Part shown: one piece after another, positions 52,810 through 62,566 of the stretch
Layout: every line of letters starts with the position of its first letter
How positions within the stretch are numbered: the first letter of the stretch is position 1
From: Burkholderia vietnamiensis LMG 10929
GTDB taxonomy: Bacteria; Pseudomonadota; Gammaproteobacteria; Burkholderiales; Burkholderiaceae
Assembly: GCF_000959445.1 (NCBI RefSeq)
Contig: NZ_CP009630.1
Coordinates: forward strand, 1,364,001-1,428,000
Length of the DNA stretch: 64,000 bases
Direction: 5' to 3'
Made by a program: the position numbers and the translations under genes
Notes under the pieces: generated by a model
Databases searched by the model: none
The model's input: the letters and a program-made list of their open reading frames with translations, nothing else
What the model was told of the DNA's origin: nothing

Positions 52810-53383
52810 CGATCTTTTTCTCCATCGATCATTCTTCCCGGCATTGCGCATGCCGGACCGGCGTAAATACTGCTTTGCAAGGACCGTGCCTTGCCGTACC
52901 CGTGCGTTTCCCCCGTTTTGCACCGCCCCGCGCACGCTTGCGCGCCATGCCGCACCATGTCGGTGCAACGGCGGCCCGGCGCGTCGCATCGACAGCGTGC
53001 AATTGCGCGATCACCGCGCCAGACGTCGAACTTAGTGCGCGTGCGTGTCACGCGTATGCAATCTGCACCGCGACGATTCGCCGGCACGCCGCGGCCCCGA
53101 ATCGCGGCTGAAGCGGGCCGGCCACGGTTGCCGCGGCCGGCCCTTGGGGAAGTACCGTCTGCGGCGCCCGGTTCGACGCGATGAACTAACCGGTTAGCCG
53201 GTTCCGGCGTCTCAAACTTATGCAGCCGTAATGCCGCCGACAATGCCCATGCATATTTCGACTGACACCGATCGAAAAAAAACATCGGTCTGCTCGCGGC
53301 GAGGCGCGGTACGCTAGAAAGTTCGTGCAGCGAATCCGTGGCGCCGCGCCGTGGGCGCCCGACTATAAAAAGCGAAGAAAGAA
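52810..53383. other. Divergent gap between the ATP-grasp cluster and the lysR gene
   Basis: 574 bp with no gene. A perfect 12-bp palindrome, CTAACCGGTTAG (53186-53197), followed by GCCGGTT, lies near the lysR side. AT-rich DNA at 53260-53290 (GATCGAAAAAAAACATCGGTC) probably holds the lysR promoter. The left half is GC-rich and featureless. Confidence 0.45.
53186..53197. promoter_or_regulatory. Perfect palindrome upstream of lysR gene
   Basis: CTAACCGGTTAG reads the same on both strands, and the next bases CCGGTT repeat half of it. It lies about 190 bp upstream of the LysR-family gene and 380 bp upstream of the ATP-grasp gene. A candidate operator only; the binding protein is unknown. Confidence 0.35.
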
Positions 53384-54376
53384 ATGGAAGCAAAGTGGCT
53401 GGAAGATTTCCTGAGCCTCGCGGATACCAAGAGTTTTTCCCGAGCCGCGCGTCATCGGCACCTGACGCAGTCGGCATTCAGCAGACGAATCGCCGCGCTC
53501 GAAACTTGGATGGACGCCAAGCTGGTCGACCGCAGCATCAACCCGGTCGCGCTGACGCCGGCCGGACAGATGTTCCGCGCGCTGGCGGCGGACATCCTGC
53601 GCAGCATGTACGCGGCACGCAACCTCGTGAACGGCTACGACCAGTTCGCCGCCAGCGATCAGGTCGTGCGCTTCGCGGTCGCGCATACGCTGGTATTCAC
53701 GCTGTTCCCCGAATGGCTGAAGCAGTTGAACGGCGAAGTCGGCAATGTGACCGCCCGCGTGAATGCGGTGAACGTGCCGGAAGGCGTGCAGCAGCTCGTC
53801 GAAGGTGAATGCGATCTGCTGCTCGGCTATCACCATCCGCAACTGCCGATCGTGCTCGATCCCAACCATTTCCCGTTCGTCACGCTCGGCGTCGAGCGGA
53901 TTCTGCCGGTGTCGACGCCCGATGCGCACGGCAAGCCCGTATTCGAGCTGCCGGGCGCCGCCGATGCGCCGCTGCCGCTGCTCGCCTACTCCTCCGGCGC
54001 GTTTCTCGGCAACGTCGTCGAAATGCTGCTGCTGAATGCGGCGGGGCCGTATGCGCTGCACCGGTGCTTCGAGACGCATATGTCCGAGGCGCTGAAAGGC
54101 ATGGTGGTGGCCGGCCACGGAATCGGCTGGCTGCCGGAGAGCTGCGTGGCGAAGGAGCTCGCCGACGGCTCGCTGGTGCGCGCGGGGTCCGCCGAGTGGG
54201 TCACCGAGCTGGAGATCCGGCTGTACCGCTCGGCGCGCCAGCGCGGGCTCGCGGCCGAGCAGCTGTGGACCTACATCATGAACCGGCCACGCGCAGCGAA
54301 CGACGCCGCCGTGGGCGGCCAGTCGCCTGCCACGGCAGCGGTGCGCGTCGCGCGCGGCAGCGCGCGCGGGCGGTAG
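53384..54376 (+). CDS. LysR-family transcriptional regulator
   Basis: A 330-residue LysR-type regulator. The winged helix-turn-helix is at residues 1-65 (WLEDFLSLADTKSFSRAARH, LTQSAFSRRIAALE) and the periplasmic-binding-like effector domain follows to about residue 290; the last 35 residues are Ala/Arg-rich. The start segment is like HypT/QseD-type members, but I would not name a signal. LysR genes often control a divergent neighbour, here the ATP-grasp/transglutaminase block, or the genes downstream. Confidence 0.9.
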   Translation: MEAKWLEDFLSLADTKSFSRAARHRHLTQSAFSRRIAALETWMDAKLVDRSINPVALTPAGQMFRALAADILRSMYAARNLVNGYDQFAASDQVVRFAVAHTLVFTLFPEWLKQLNGEVGNVTARVNAVNVPEGVQQLVEGECDLLLGYHHPQLPIVLDPNHFPFVTLGVERILPVSTPDAHGKPVFELPGAADAPLPLLAYSSGAFLGNVVEMLLLNAAGPYALHRCFETHMSEALKGMVVAGHGIGWLPESCVAKELADGSLVRAGSAEWVTELEIRLYRSARQRGLAAEQLWTYIMNRPRAANDAAVGGQSPATAAVRVARGSARGR

Positions 54377-55041
54377 CGGCGTCGCGGTTCGCGGGGTACG
54401 TCGGCGGCGATCCTGCACGCGCCGGCCGATCGCCCAGGCGGGCGCGGCTGCACATTTTTCGAGCCTGTGCCGGTAAATATGCAGGCAGCCGCACGCCCGA
54501 TCAAATCGGCCATCACGCCAAACGTTTGCGAATCCGGACCGCCGTTATTGCCGAATGCAAAATCGATCGCCGCCGCTGCGCGATTCGTATGCCGGAAATA
54601 CCTCGTTACAAAACAAAATAAAAATCCCGACTTGCGCGCAATGGTGATAATCACCAAAAACGTCGCACCCTCATTTACTGCCGATTGAATCTGTGCATTC
54701 GCCGTCACTGCAGCGCGTCGAATACAGACGCAAATGTTTCTTTTATCAGTCGTTATTTTTCGGCACGAAGTTCGGTACAACCACCACGCAGAGACCTGCT
54801 TCCTGCCATTCCTACCGCGGCCCAATTTCGACGACCGGAAATAGCGACTTTGTTCAGAGCTGATTCATTTCGTCCAATTAATCCATATTCCGTTTAAATA
54901 ATACCTTTAAAGCGCGTCCGATATCCGCCACCCGTGGTTGTTTGTTCAAAATCCATCGTGTATCAATAGCGTGTCGCAAAAGAACGCCGTTAATTTCGAC
55001 CCGGAATAAATCAGTGCGATGAATTCCGGATGGAGGTGACA
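54377..55041. other. 665-bp AT-rich regulatory region before the PNAG operon
   Basis: No gene is visible. The region is much more AT-rich than its surroundings, with patches such as CGTTACAAAACAAAATAAAAA and TCTTTTATCAGTCGTTATT. It contains a perfect 15-bp palindrome at 54642-54656. Bacteria often place large AT-rich regions of this kind, bound by nucleoid proteins, upstream of exopolysaccharide operons, so this is probably the control region for the genes starting at 55042. Confidence 0.5.
54642..54656. promoter_or_regulatory. 15-bp perfect palindrome in the PNAG operon upstream region
   Basis: TGGTGAT-A-ATCACCA: seven-base arms pair exactly around one central base. It lies about 390 bp upstream of the operon start. 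The spacing fits a dimeric repressor or activator site. No matching regulator is known from sequence alone. Confidence 0.45.
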
Positions 55042-55473
55042 ATGTCTTCCTCGTCGCTCAAGGAGCATGCGCGCGTGCTCGTCGGCGTCGTCGCATTCGC
55101 ATGTCTCGCGCATGCCGGCGCCCAGACGCAGCCAGGCGGCGGTGCACCTGCGTCGGGCATCGCGCCCGGTCGCTACATGATTTCGTACATCTGCGGCGAC
55201 GCACGCATCGACGGAACCGCGCCGCTGCCGCCTGACGGTCGCCCGTACAACCTCGGCGTGTCGTTCGTGTCGGGCGGCACCGGGCAGCCGCTGTCGAACG
55301 TTCAGGTGCGGCTCAGACGACATGGCCGCGTACTCGTCGAGTTCAAGTCGAGCGGGCCGCGCTGCCTGTTCAGCGTGCCTGACGCGAGTTACCGGATCGA
55401 AGGAACCTATGCGGGCGCGACACAGTTCGCGGTCGTCGAAACGGGGGCGCTCACCACGCAACTGAAGTGGTAG
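55042..55473 (+). CDS. Exported protein of unknown function, first gene before the pga genes
   Basis: A 143-residue predicted secreted or periplasmic protein. A signal peptide is present (ARVLVGVVAFACLAHAGAQT). The mature part is beta-rich, like a carboxypeptidase-regulatory or Ig-like sandwich (GRYMISYICGDARIDGTAPL, LSNVQVRLRRHGRVLVEFKS), with two cysteines that may pair. A strong GGAGGTGAC site sets ATG 55042. It lies 62 bases before the next gene and is probably part of the PNAG operon, perhaps interacting with the polymer or the secretion apparatus; this is inference. Confidence 0.65.
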   Translation: MSSSSLKEHARVLVGVVAFACLAHAGAQTQPGGGAPASGIAPGRYMISYICGDARIDGTAPLPPDGRPYNLGVSFVSGGTGQPLSNVQVRLRRHGRVLVEFKSSGPRCLFSVPDASYRIEGTYAGATQFAVVETGALTTQLKW

Positions 55474-55535
55474 GCGCCGGCCGATCGCGCGCGGTTGCGC
55501 CATCCATCGGATCCGCGCGCACCGAGGAGCATCGA

Positions 55536-56300
55536 ATGACTCGTGGAGAACGACCGGGCGACTCCCCCGCCGGGCCACCGAAACCCTCGTGGGGCCCCGG
55601 CAGGAATGCGGCGCTCAGCGTCGTGGCGTTTGCCGCGATCTTCGGCGCGTTTGCGCTCGTCGAGCGCAACCCGGGCCGCGGCCACGCAAGCATCGCCCGC
55701 GACGTGGCGGGCGAGATCGGCACGGCCGTCGGCAGGTATCGCAACGCATTCGTCGCCGCGTCGGCACCGGTCGGCGCCGCATCGACGGCCGCGCTGTCGG
55801 CGTCGCTCATCCCGCCTGCATCGGCCGCGGACGCGGAAGCGGCCGCCGCACCGCAAGCGGACGCCGGTTCCGCCGCGAAACCGCCGCGCGGTGCGGACCC
55901 GCGGCACGCGGCGCTCGCGACGAGCCCGCACGACACATCGGGCGGCGCGCGCGCAACGGACACCGGCGACACGCACCGGACGTCGCGTTCGCCAGCGCCG
56001 GGACACACGCGCAGGCACCGCGCGGCTGCGTCGCAACTGCGGCCCCCACCGCAACAGCAGCTTCCTGCGCAGCCGCCCGCGCCGGCGCAGTCGTATCTGA
56101 CCGACGCGGCCCGGATGGAGACCACCAGCGTCACGCACGACGAGCTCGCAAGCGCTCGTGCGCTGGCAAGAGCGCGCCGGTGCGCGCAGCTCGACCAGTG
56201 GCAATGCGTCGAGCAAAACGCGAGCCGTGCGCTCGCCATCGATCCGACGAATAGCGAATCGCGTGCGCTGCTTGGGCAAGCGATACGCAATCGTCTGTAG
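55536..56300 (+). CDS. Membrane-anchored protein with C-terminal TPR-like end
   Basis: A 254-residue protein with one transmembrane segment near residues 20-38 (NAALSVVAFAAIFGAFALVE), a long Ala/Pro/Gln-rich periplasmic linker, and a C-terminal helical hairpin (RRCAQLDQWQCVEQNASRAL, AIDPTNSESRALLGQAIRNR) that looks like a single TPR unit. GAGGAG precedes ATG 55536. Nothing like this exists in the E. coli pga operon. Because PgaA also uses TPR repeats, this protein may be a scaffold or inner-membrane partner of the exporter. Confidence 0.6.
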   Translation: MTRGERPGDSPAGPPKPSWGPGRNAALSVVAFAAIFGAFALVERNPGRGHASIARDVAGEIGTAVGRYRNAFVAASAPVGAASTAALSASLIPPASAADAEAAAAPQADAGSAAKPPRGADPRHAALATSPHDTSGGARATDTGDTHRTSRSPAPGHTRRHRAAASQLRPPPQQQLPAQPPAPAQSYLTDAARMETTSVTHDELASARALARARRCAQLDQWQCVEQNASRALAIDPTNSESRALLGQAIRNRL

Positions 56301-56402
56301 ACGGTCCACGGCCGGCGGGCATGGCCGCCCGCCCGCGCGATCGCGGCGACGTGCGTCGCCGGGCGCGCAACGGTCGTGACCGATTCGGACAGAGGAGACA
56401 TC

Positions 56403-59189
56403 GTGGCCAGCAATCGCCAGCAACAATGCACGTCCGTCGCGCCGCCCAACCGGCGGATCCTGCTGCATGCGCCCCTGCTGTTGCTGCTCGTCGCGTCGGG
56501 CTCGTGTCTGGCCGGCGAAGGCGATGCGTCAGCTCTCGGCGCGCGCGAAATCGCCGAGGCCGACGCCGGCGGCGGGCGCGATGCGCTGCCGCCCGATATG
56601 CAGCCGGCCGGTACGACGGTGCAAGTCGTGCAGGTGGCCGACGCCGAGCCGCCCACGGCGCCGACCCCGATCGCCCGGGCCTCCGATGCATCGATGCAGG
56701 TCGCGCAGGCGCGGCAGGCGTCGGCGATGCCGACCACGATCGTCGTCGAGCCGGATACGTCGCCGCCAAGCGAACCGCGTGCGGTCGAGCCGGCGCTGGC
56801 CGCTCCGGTTCGGTCGATGGACGCGGTCGGCACGTCGGACGCCGCCTCCGCGGACACGATGCCGGACACGACGCCGGCCGCTGAGCATACGCCGGATGGA
56901 TCGCTGCACAGTTCGCCGGGTGCGGCTGAGTCGATGTCGTCGGTGTCCTCGATGTCGTCGCCACCTTCACCACCCGCTACACCGCCGACGCGCACGCCTA
57001 CTGCGCCGCCTACATCCGCGTTCGCCCTGCCCCAACCGCCCACACCAGCGCAGCCCACGCCGGCCATGCCGCAACTGCTAGCCCAGGCCGCGCCCCCCGC
57101 TGCACCGACCCGAACCGCCCCGGCATCCGCCCCGCCGCTGCCGGACGCGCCCACCCTGCGGCCGCCCGGCGCGCAACCGTCCACGCTCGACGCGCCGAAC
57201 TCGCAGTCGCCCGGCGCCCAGCTCCCCGGCGATACGCCGCAGCGCTCGCAAGGCCCCGACGTCGAAGCGCCGAACGCGCAGGCACCGAACCTGCGAACCG
57301 CCGACGTCGCCACCGTGCGCAACGACGTATTCGGCCTCGCGGCGAGCGGTGGCGCGGTCAAGGCGCTCGAGGAAGCGAAGGCACGGCCCGACGCATTCTC
57401 GGCGGTCGACGTCGCGCAACTGGATGAACTGTCGATACGCCAGCAGGTCCGCGGCGGCCGCGACAAGTCGCGCTCGATGACGAGCGCCGACCGCTTCGAC
57501 GGGATCGACGACGCGCTGCGCGCCGCCGACGATCTCGACCAGCGGATGCCGCCGACCCCCGAGTATTCGCCGGTCCGCACCGCGCTCGCCGGCGACCGCA
57601 CGATCGCGCATGCGGCACGCGGCGACATGAAAACGGCCGTCGCGACGTTCGAGACGATCCCGTCCAACGCGGAGATCTCGATCGACGCGCTCGCGGCCGT
57701 CGGCGATGCCTACCTGTACCTGAGCGAACCGGCCAAAGCGCACGCCGTATACGAGCGTGCGCTGAAACAGGCCACCGCATCGCCGACGGACCGCGCGACC
57801 CGCGGCTTCCAGTACGGCGCCCGCACGCGCGCGATCGAACTGCGCGAAGGGCTGTTCTGGTCGTACGTCGACCAGGGCCGCGCGGCCGACGCCGGAAAAG
57901 TGCTCGACGACATGCGCACGTCGCTGCCGCCCGCGAAGGAGGTACGCAACTACGGCCCGGAAGAAAGCGATTATTTGCGCTACTACCGGCTGCGCGCGCA
58001 ATACCTGATCGTCACGGGGCACGTCGACGAAGGGATCGCCGCGCTCGAACAGCTCGAGAAGGAGGTGCCGTTCAATGCGGAAATCCGCGCGGCGCACGCC
58101 GACGCGGTGTCGGGCCAGTCGCATCCGCGCCAGGCGATCTCGATGTACCGCGCCTCGCTGACCGATCATCCGGACAGCGTCGAGATGCTCGCCGGTCTCG
58201 GCCGCGCGGCGCTCGCGGCCGACGACTACGCGAGCGCGAAATACGCCGATCAGACGCTCGGCAACACGTTCCCCGACAGCGGCGCCGTGCGCAGCTTCAA
58301 GCGCGACTACAACGCCTATCGCAGCCCCGTGTTCACGACGGAACTGAGCTACGAACACGGCAACAGCGCACTGGCCGACAACAGCTTCACGTCGGACAGC
58401 TATCTGTACTCCCAGCCGTTCGGCGACAACTGGCGCGTGTTCTCGCATACGTTCTTCGGCTACGCGCAGACCGATGCCGGCAGGATCAGCCGCACGCGCA
58501 CCGGCGTCGGCGGCGACTACCGGCACGGGCCGCTGACCGTGCAGGCGGAAGCCACGCGCTCGCTCGGCACCGATGGCCGAACCGGCGGCCGCGGCACGAT
58601 CGCCTACGCGCTGAACGACTACTGGACCGTGAGCGGCGCGCTCGACAGCAACGACAACTCGCTCCCGTGGAAGGCCTATGCGGCGCACATCTGGGGCCGC
58701 TCCGCGAACGTCGCGGTCGTGTATCGCCAGAACGATCGCCGCGAGGTTCGGCTCAGCTACGGCGTGAACCGCTACAGCGACTCGAACCTGCATCAGGAGA
58801 TCGCGGCGAGCGCGACGCAGCGCGTGTACACGTCGGCCAACCAGCTCGTCAACGTGTCGCTCGATCTCGGCACCGACAGCAACACGCGGCAGGACGCGCC
58901 GTACTTCAGCCCCGGCCGCGACTATGCGGCGGCCGCCACCGTGATGCACCAGCTGACGCTGTGGAAGAAGGGCGACATGGGATTGCGGCAGCGCGTGTCG
59001 GTGTCGGGCGGCATGTACAACGAGCGCGGTTTCGGCACGAGCGCGCTGTGGAGCGCGCGCATCGAACACGCGTGGACCTTCAAGCGCGACATCACGCTCA
59101 GCTACGGCATCGAGGTGAGCAGCCACGCGTATGACGGCCAGCGCGAGCGCTCCGAAACCGGCTTCCTGTCGGTCAACCTGCCGTTCTAG
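56403..59189 (+). CDS. pgaA: PgaA, poly-N-acetylglucosamine outer-membrane export porin
   Basis: Exports partially deacetylated PNAG through an outer-membrane beta-barrel. From GTG 56403 (GAGGAG upstream) the protein has 928 residues: signal peptide ILLHAPLLLLLVASGSCLAG, then about 250 Pro/Ala/Thr-rich residues not found in E. coli PgaA. A TPR superhelix follows (about residues 300-630, for example DAYLYLSEPAKAHAVYERAL), then a barrel of about 290 residues ending ETGFLSVNLPF, with terminal Phe as expected for outer-membrane proteins. The TPR part binds PgaB in E. coli. Followed 15 bases later by pgaB. Confidence 0.92.
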   Translation: MASNRQQQCTSVAPPNRRILLHAPLLLLLVASGSCLAGEGDASALGAREIAEADAGGGRDALPPDMQPAGTTVQVVQVADAEPPTAPTPIARASDASMQVAQARQASAMPTTIVVEPDTSPPSEPRAVEPALAAPVRSMDAVGTSDAASADTMPDTTPAAEHTPDGSLHSSPGAAESMSSVSSMSSPPSPPATPPTRTPTAPPTSAFALPQPPTPAQPTPAMPQLLAQAAPPAAPTRTAPASAPPLPDAPTLRPPGAQPSTLDAPNSQSPGAQLPGDTPQRSQGPDVEAPNAQAPNLRTADVATVRNDVFGLAASGGAVKALEEAKARPDAFSAVDVAQLDELSIRQQVRGGRDKSRSMTSADRFDGIDDALRAADDLDQRMPPTPEYSPVRTALAGDRTIAHAARGDMKTAVATFETIPSNAEISIDALAAVGDAYLYLSEPAKAHAVYERALKQATASPTDRATRGFQYGARTRAIELREGLFWSYVDQGRAADAGKVLDDMRTSLPPAKEVRNYGPEESDYLRYYRLRAQYLIVTGHVDEGIAALEQLEKEVPFNAEIRAAHADAVSGQSHPRQAISMYRASLTDHPDSVEMLAGLGRAALAADDYASAKYADQTLGNTFPDSGAVRSFKRDYNAYRSPVFTTELSYEHGNSALADNSFTSDSYLYSQPFGDNWRVFSHTFFGYAQTDAGRISRTRTGVGGDYRHGPLTVQAEATRSLGTDGRTGGRGTIAYALNDYWTVSGALDSNDNSLPWKAYAAHIWGRSANVAVVYRQNDRREVRLSYGVNRYSDSNLHQEIAASATQRVYTSANQLVNVSLDLGTDSNTRQDAPYFSPGRDYAAAATVMHQLTLWKKGDMGLRQRVSVSGGMYNERGFGTSALWSARIEHAWTFKRDITLSYGIEVSSHAYDGQRERSETGFLSVNLPF

Positions 59190-59204
59190 CAAGGAGATCG
59201 GACA

Positions 59205-61298
59205 ATGCAATCGAGACGGACCTTCATGTGCGGATGCGTCGGCACGTTTGCTGCCTGTTCGTTGTTCCCGGGCGTGACGGGGGCCAAGATGATCGACCTG
59301 CTGCCGCCGTCCGATCCGGCCGACGGCAAGACGTTTCGCGTGATCTGCCTGCATGACGTGCGCGACAACCTGATGGCGTCGTTCTCGTCCGCGTCGGCGA
59401 TGGTCGACCCGTTCGCGGTCGACACCGGCACGCTGACGGCGATCTTCTCGTGGCTGCAGACCAACAACTATCACACCATCACGGTCCGCCAGATCGAGGA
59501 GTCGCGGCGCGGCGGCAAGCCGCTGCCGCCGCGTGCGGTGCTGCTCACGTTCGACGACGGCTACCGCAGCCACTACACCAAGGTGCTGCCGCTGCTCGAG
59601 CGCTTCCAATATCCGGCCGTGATGGGCATCGTCACCGCGTGGATCGACGCGCCGCCCGATCTGCCGATCCGCATCAGCGACAAGGTCCAGGTGCCGCGCG
59701 ACTACTTCATGTCGTGGGACGAGGTGAAGCAGATCGGCCAGTCGCACCTCGTCGAGCTGGGCTGCCACACCCACAACCTTCATCACGGCGCGGTCGCGAA
59801 CCCGCAAGGCAACGAGCTGCCGGCGACCACGTCGCATCTGTATCTCAAAGACGAGAAGCGCTATGAAACCGACGCCGAGTTCGAAGCACGCGTGCACGAC
59901 GACCTGCAAACCTGCGTGCGGCAGATCCGCGAGCGCACCGGCATCGTCGCGCGCGCGATGGTGTGGCCGTACGGTGCGGAAAACCAGCCCGTGCGCAGGA
60001 TATCGACGTCGCTCGGCATGGACATCCAGTTCAGCCTCGATGCCGGCCCGAACACGCCCGACGTGCCGTTGGACCGGCTGAGGCGGATCCTGATGATGTA
60101 CGACGTCGACATCGGCGGGTTCGAGCGCTCGATGCGCGAGCCGGCGTCGAACCGCGGCGACGTCGACGTGCCCGAGCGCATCGTGCAGGTCGATCTCGAT
60201 CAGGTCTACGATCCGGACCCGGCGCGCCAGGAAGCCAATCTCGGCAAGCTGATCGAGCGCATCTACCGGATGCAGCCGAAGTCGGTCTACCTGCAGGCCT
60301 ATGCGGACCCGAAGGGCACGGGCGTCGCCGAAGCCGTGTATTTCCCGAACCGCCATCTGCCGATGCGCGCCGACCTGTTCTCGCGCGCCGCGTGGCAGCT
60401 CAACACGCGCTCGAACGTGCAGGTGTACGCGTGGATGCCGGTGCTCGCGTTCCGGCCGCCGCCCGACAAGCTGCGCGGGCTCGCGGCCGTCACCGCATAC
60501 GGCGGCGCGCCGGCGCGCGAGAACGGCACGCGCGTGTTCCGGCTGAGCCCGTTCGATCCGGATGCGCGACTGATGATCGAGCAGATCTACGAGGATCTCA
60601 GCAAGCACGCGTCGTTCAGCGGCATCCTGTTCAGCGACGACGCCGTGCTCGACGATTACGAGGACGCAGGCCGGCATGCGCTGCACACCTATTCGCTGTG
60701 GGGGCTGCCGGCCGATGTCGGCAAAATCCGCGAGAGCCCCGACCTGATGAAGCGCTGGACCCGCCAGAAGTCGCGCTACCTGATCGACCTGACGCGGCAG
60801 CTCGAACAGATCGTGCTCGCCTATCAGAACGTCGGCGACGTGCTGACCGCGCGCAACCTGTTCGCGCTGCCGGTGATCAAGCCCGAGTCCGAGGCGTGGT
60901 ACGCGCAGAACTACGACGACTTCCTCGCGACCTACGACTACGTCGCGTTGATGGCGATGCCGTACATGGAGCAGGCGAGCGACCCGGAGCGCTGGCTGGA
61001 CCAGCTCGTGCGCACGGTGCGCGCGAAGCAGCGCGGGCTGCAGCGCACCGTATTCGAACTGCAGTCGTACGACTGGCATGCGCGCAAGGAGGTGTCGGCC
61101 GGCACGCTGCTCGCGCAGATGCGGCGCTTGCGCAGCGAGGGCGCGGTGAACTTCGGCTACTACCCCGACAACTTCCTCAACGGCCAACCCGAGCTCGACG
61201 CAATGCGCGACGTGATGTCGCTGAAGTCGCGCCTCGACCCGACATCGATCAACGCGCTGATGCAGATGCAGAACGCGCAGGGGACCCGGACGCCATGA
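59205..61298 (+). CDS. pgaB: PgaB, PNAG N-deacetylase and hydrolase
   Basis: Periplasmic or outer-membrane enzyme (697 residues) that removes some acetyl groups from PNAG and has a C-terminal glycoside hydrolase domain. A Cys-containing signal region (FMCGCVGTFAACSLFPGVTG) may serve as a lipoprotein anchor. The carbohydrate esterase 4 deacetylase motifs are HD in ICLHDVRDN, TFDDGYRSHY and HTHNLHHG. The C-terminal TIM barrel begins at about residue 330 (VYLQAYADPKGTGVAEAV). ATG 59205 has an AAGGAGA site. It overlaps pgaC by ATGA. Confidence 0.93.
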   Translation: MQSRRTFMCGCVGTFAACSLFPGVTGAKMIDLLPPSDPADGKTFRVICLHDVRDNLMASFSSASAMVDPFAVDTGTLTAIFSWLQTNNYHTITVRQIEESRRGGKPLPPRAVLLTFDDGYRSHYTKVLPLLERFQYPAVMGIVTAWIDAPPDLPIRISDKVQVPRDYFMSWDEVKQIGQSHLVELGCHTHNLHHGAVANPQGNELPATTSHLYLKDEKRYETDAEFEARVHDDLQTCVRQIRERTGIVARAMVWPYGAENQPVRRISTSLGMDIQFSLDAGPNTPDVPLDRLRRILMMYDVDIGGFERSMREPASNRGDVDVPERIVQVDLDQVYDPDPARQEANLGKLIERIYRMQPKSVYLQAYADPKGTGVAEAVYFPNRHLPMRADLFSRAAWQLNTRSNVQVYAWMPVLAFRPPPDKLRGLAAVTAYGGAPARENGTRVFRLSPFDPDARLMIEQIYEDLSKHASFSGILFSDDAVLDDYEDAGRHALHTYSLWGLPADVGKIRESPDLMKRWTRQKSRYLIDLTRQLEQIVLAYQNVGDVLTARNLFALPVIKPESEAWYAQNYDDFLATYDYVALMAMPYMEQASDPERWLDQLVRTVRAKQRGLQRTVFELQSYDWHARKEVSAGTLLAQMRRLRSEGAVNFGYYPDNFLNGQPELDAMRDVMSLKSRLDPTSINALMQMQNAQGTRTP

Positions 61299-62566
61299 CC
61301 AGCCACAGCCTCATCCAGCGCGTGCAGGACTTCGTGTTCTACTACCCTTTCTTCATGTCGTATCTGTGGATGATCGGCGGCGTCGTTCACTACTTCCTGC
61401 TCGAGGAAGGCCGCACGCTCGGCACGCGCGCGATCGCGGCGAGCGGCATTCCGAAGGTCTCGATCGTCGTGCCCTGCTTCAACGAGGCCGCGAACGCGCG
61501 CAGCGTGATCCGCCACCTCGATGCGATGGATTATCCGAACTACGACGTCATCGCGGTCAACGACGGCAGCAAGGACCGCACCGGCGAGATCCTCAACGAA
61601 CTGGCCGTCGAGATTCCGCGCCTGCTCGTGATTCACCACGCGCGCAACGAAGGCAAGGCGGTCGGACTCACCACCGCCGCAGCGGTATCGAACGCCGAGT
61701 ATCTGCTGTGCATCGACGGCGACGCGCTGCTCGCGCACGACGCGATCGGCTGGATGCTCGAGCATTTCGTGACCGATCCGGGCGTCGGCGCGGTCACCGG
61801 CAACCCGCGCATCCGCACGCGCACGTCGCTGCTCGGCCGCATGCAGGTCGGCGAATTCTCGTCGATCGTCGGGCTGATCAAGCGCACGCAGCAGGTGTAC
61901 GGCCGCATCTTCACAGTGTCGGGCGTGATCACGATGTTCCGCAAGACCGCGCTCGCCGACGTCGGCTACTGGAGCTCGGACATGCTGACCGAGGACATCG
62001 ACATCAGCTGGAAGCTGCAGTGCCGCGACTGGCGCGTGGTCTACGAGCCGCATGCGCTCAGCTGGATCCTGATGCCCGAGACGCTGAAAGGACTGTACCG
62101 ACAGCGGCTGCGCTGGGCGAAGGGCGGCATCCAGGTGCTGCTCAAGTACGCTGGCACGCTCGCGCGGCCGACCCAGATGATGATGTGGCCGCTGTTCGCC
62201 GAGTATCTGATCGGCATCGCATGGGCGTACGCGATGTCGTTCATCCTGCTGCTCGCGCTGATCGACGTGGTGTACCCGCTCCCGGCGAACTGGCATGTGT
62301 CCGTGGTGCCGCACTGGCACGGGATGCTGCTGGTCGCAACCTGCATCCTGCAGCTGATCATCGGCAGCATGATCGATCGTCGTTACGACGAAAAACTCCT
62401 GATGTACTTCCTTGACACCATCTGGTACCCCGTGGCGTTCTGGCTGATCAGCATGATCACCACCGTCGTCGCGTTACCCGCCGTCGTACTGCGGGGCCGC
62501 GGCAAGCGCGCCGTGTGGGTCAGTCCCGACCGAGGCATTCAACATGAAGAACGCGCCGATTATTGA
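61295..62566 (+). CDS. pgaC: PgaC, poly-beta-1,6-N-acetylglucosamine synthase
   Basis: Inner-membrane family 2 glycosyltransferase (423 residues) that polymerises UDP-GlcNAc. Visible features: an N-terminal membrane segment, VSIVVPCFNEAANARSVIRH, the UDP-contact Asp in AVNDGSKDRTGEIL, the DxD-like CIDGDALLAHDAI, the acceptor TEDIDISWKLQ and QRLRWAKGG (QxxRW). C-terminal segments cross the membrane about four times. Start ATG 61295 overlaps the pgaB stop. Its end overlaps pgaD by 23 bases. Confidence 0.96.
   Translation: MTSHSLIQRVQDFVFYYPFFMSYLWMIGGVVHYFLLEEGRTLGTRAIAASGIPKVSIVVPCFNEAANARSVIRHLDAMDYPNYDVIAVNDGSKDRTGEILNELAVEIPRLLVIHHARNEGKAVGLTTAAAVSNAEYLLCIDGDALLAHDAIGWMLEHFVTDPGVGAVTGNPRIRTRTSLLGRMQVGEFSSIVGLIKRTQQVYGRIFTVSGVITMFRKTALADVGYWSSDMLTEDIDISWKLQCRDWRVVYEPHALSWILMPETLKGLYRQRLRWAKGGIQVLLKYAGTLARPTQMMMWPLFAEYLIGIAWAYAMSFILLLALIDVVYPLPANWHVSVVPHWHGMLLVATCILQLIIGSMIDRRYDEKLLMYFLDTIWYPVAFWLISMITTVVALPAVVLRGRGKRAVWVSPDRGIQHEERADY

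Noticed and set aside
57078..61187. A 1369-codon open frame on the minus strand across pgaA and pgaB
   Set aside because: Composition is Arg/Val/His-rich and it lies antisense to pgaA and pgaB, both recognisable. Typical GC-rich shadow frame.
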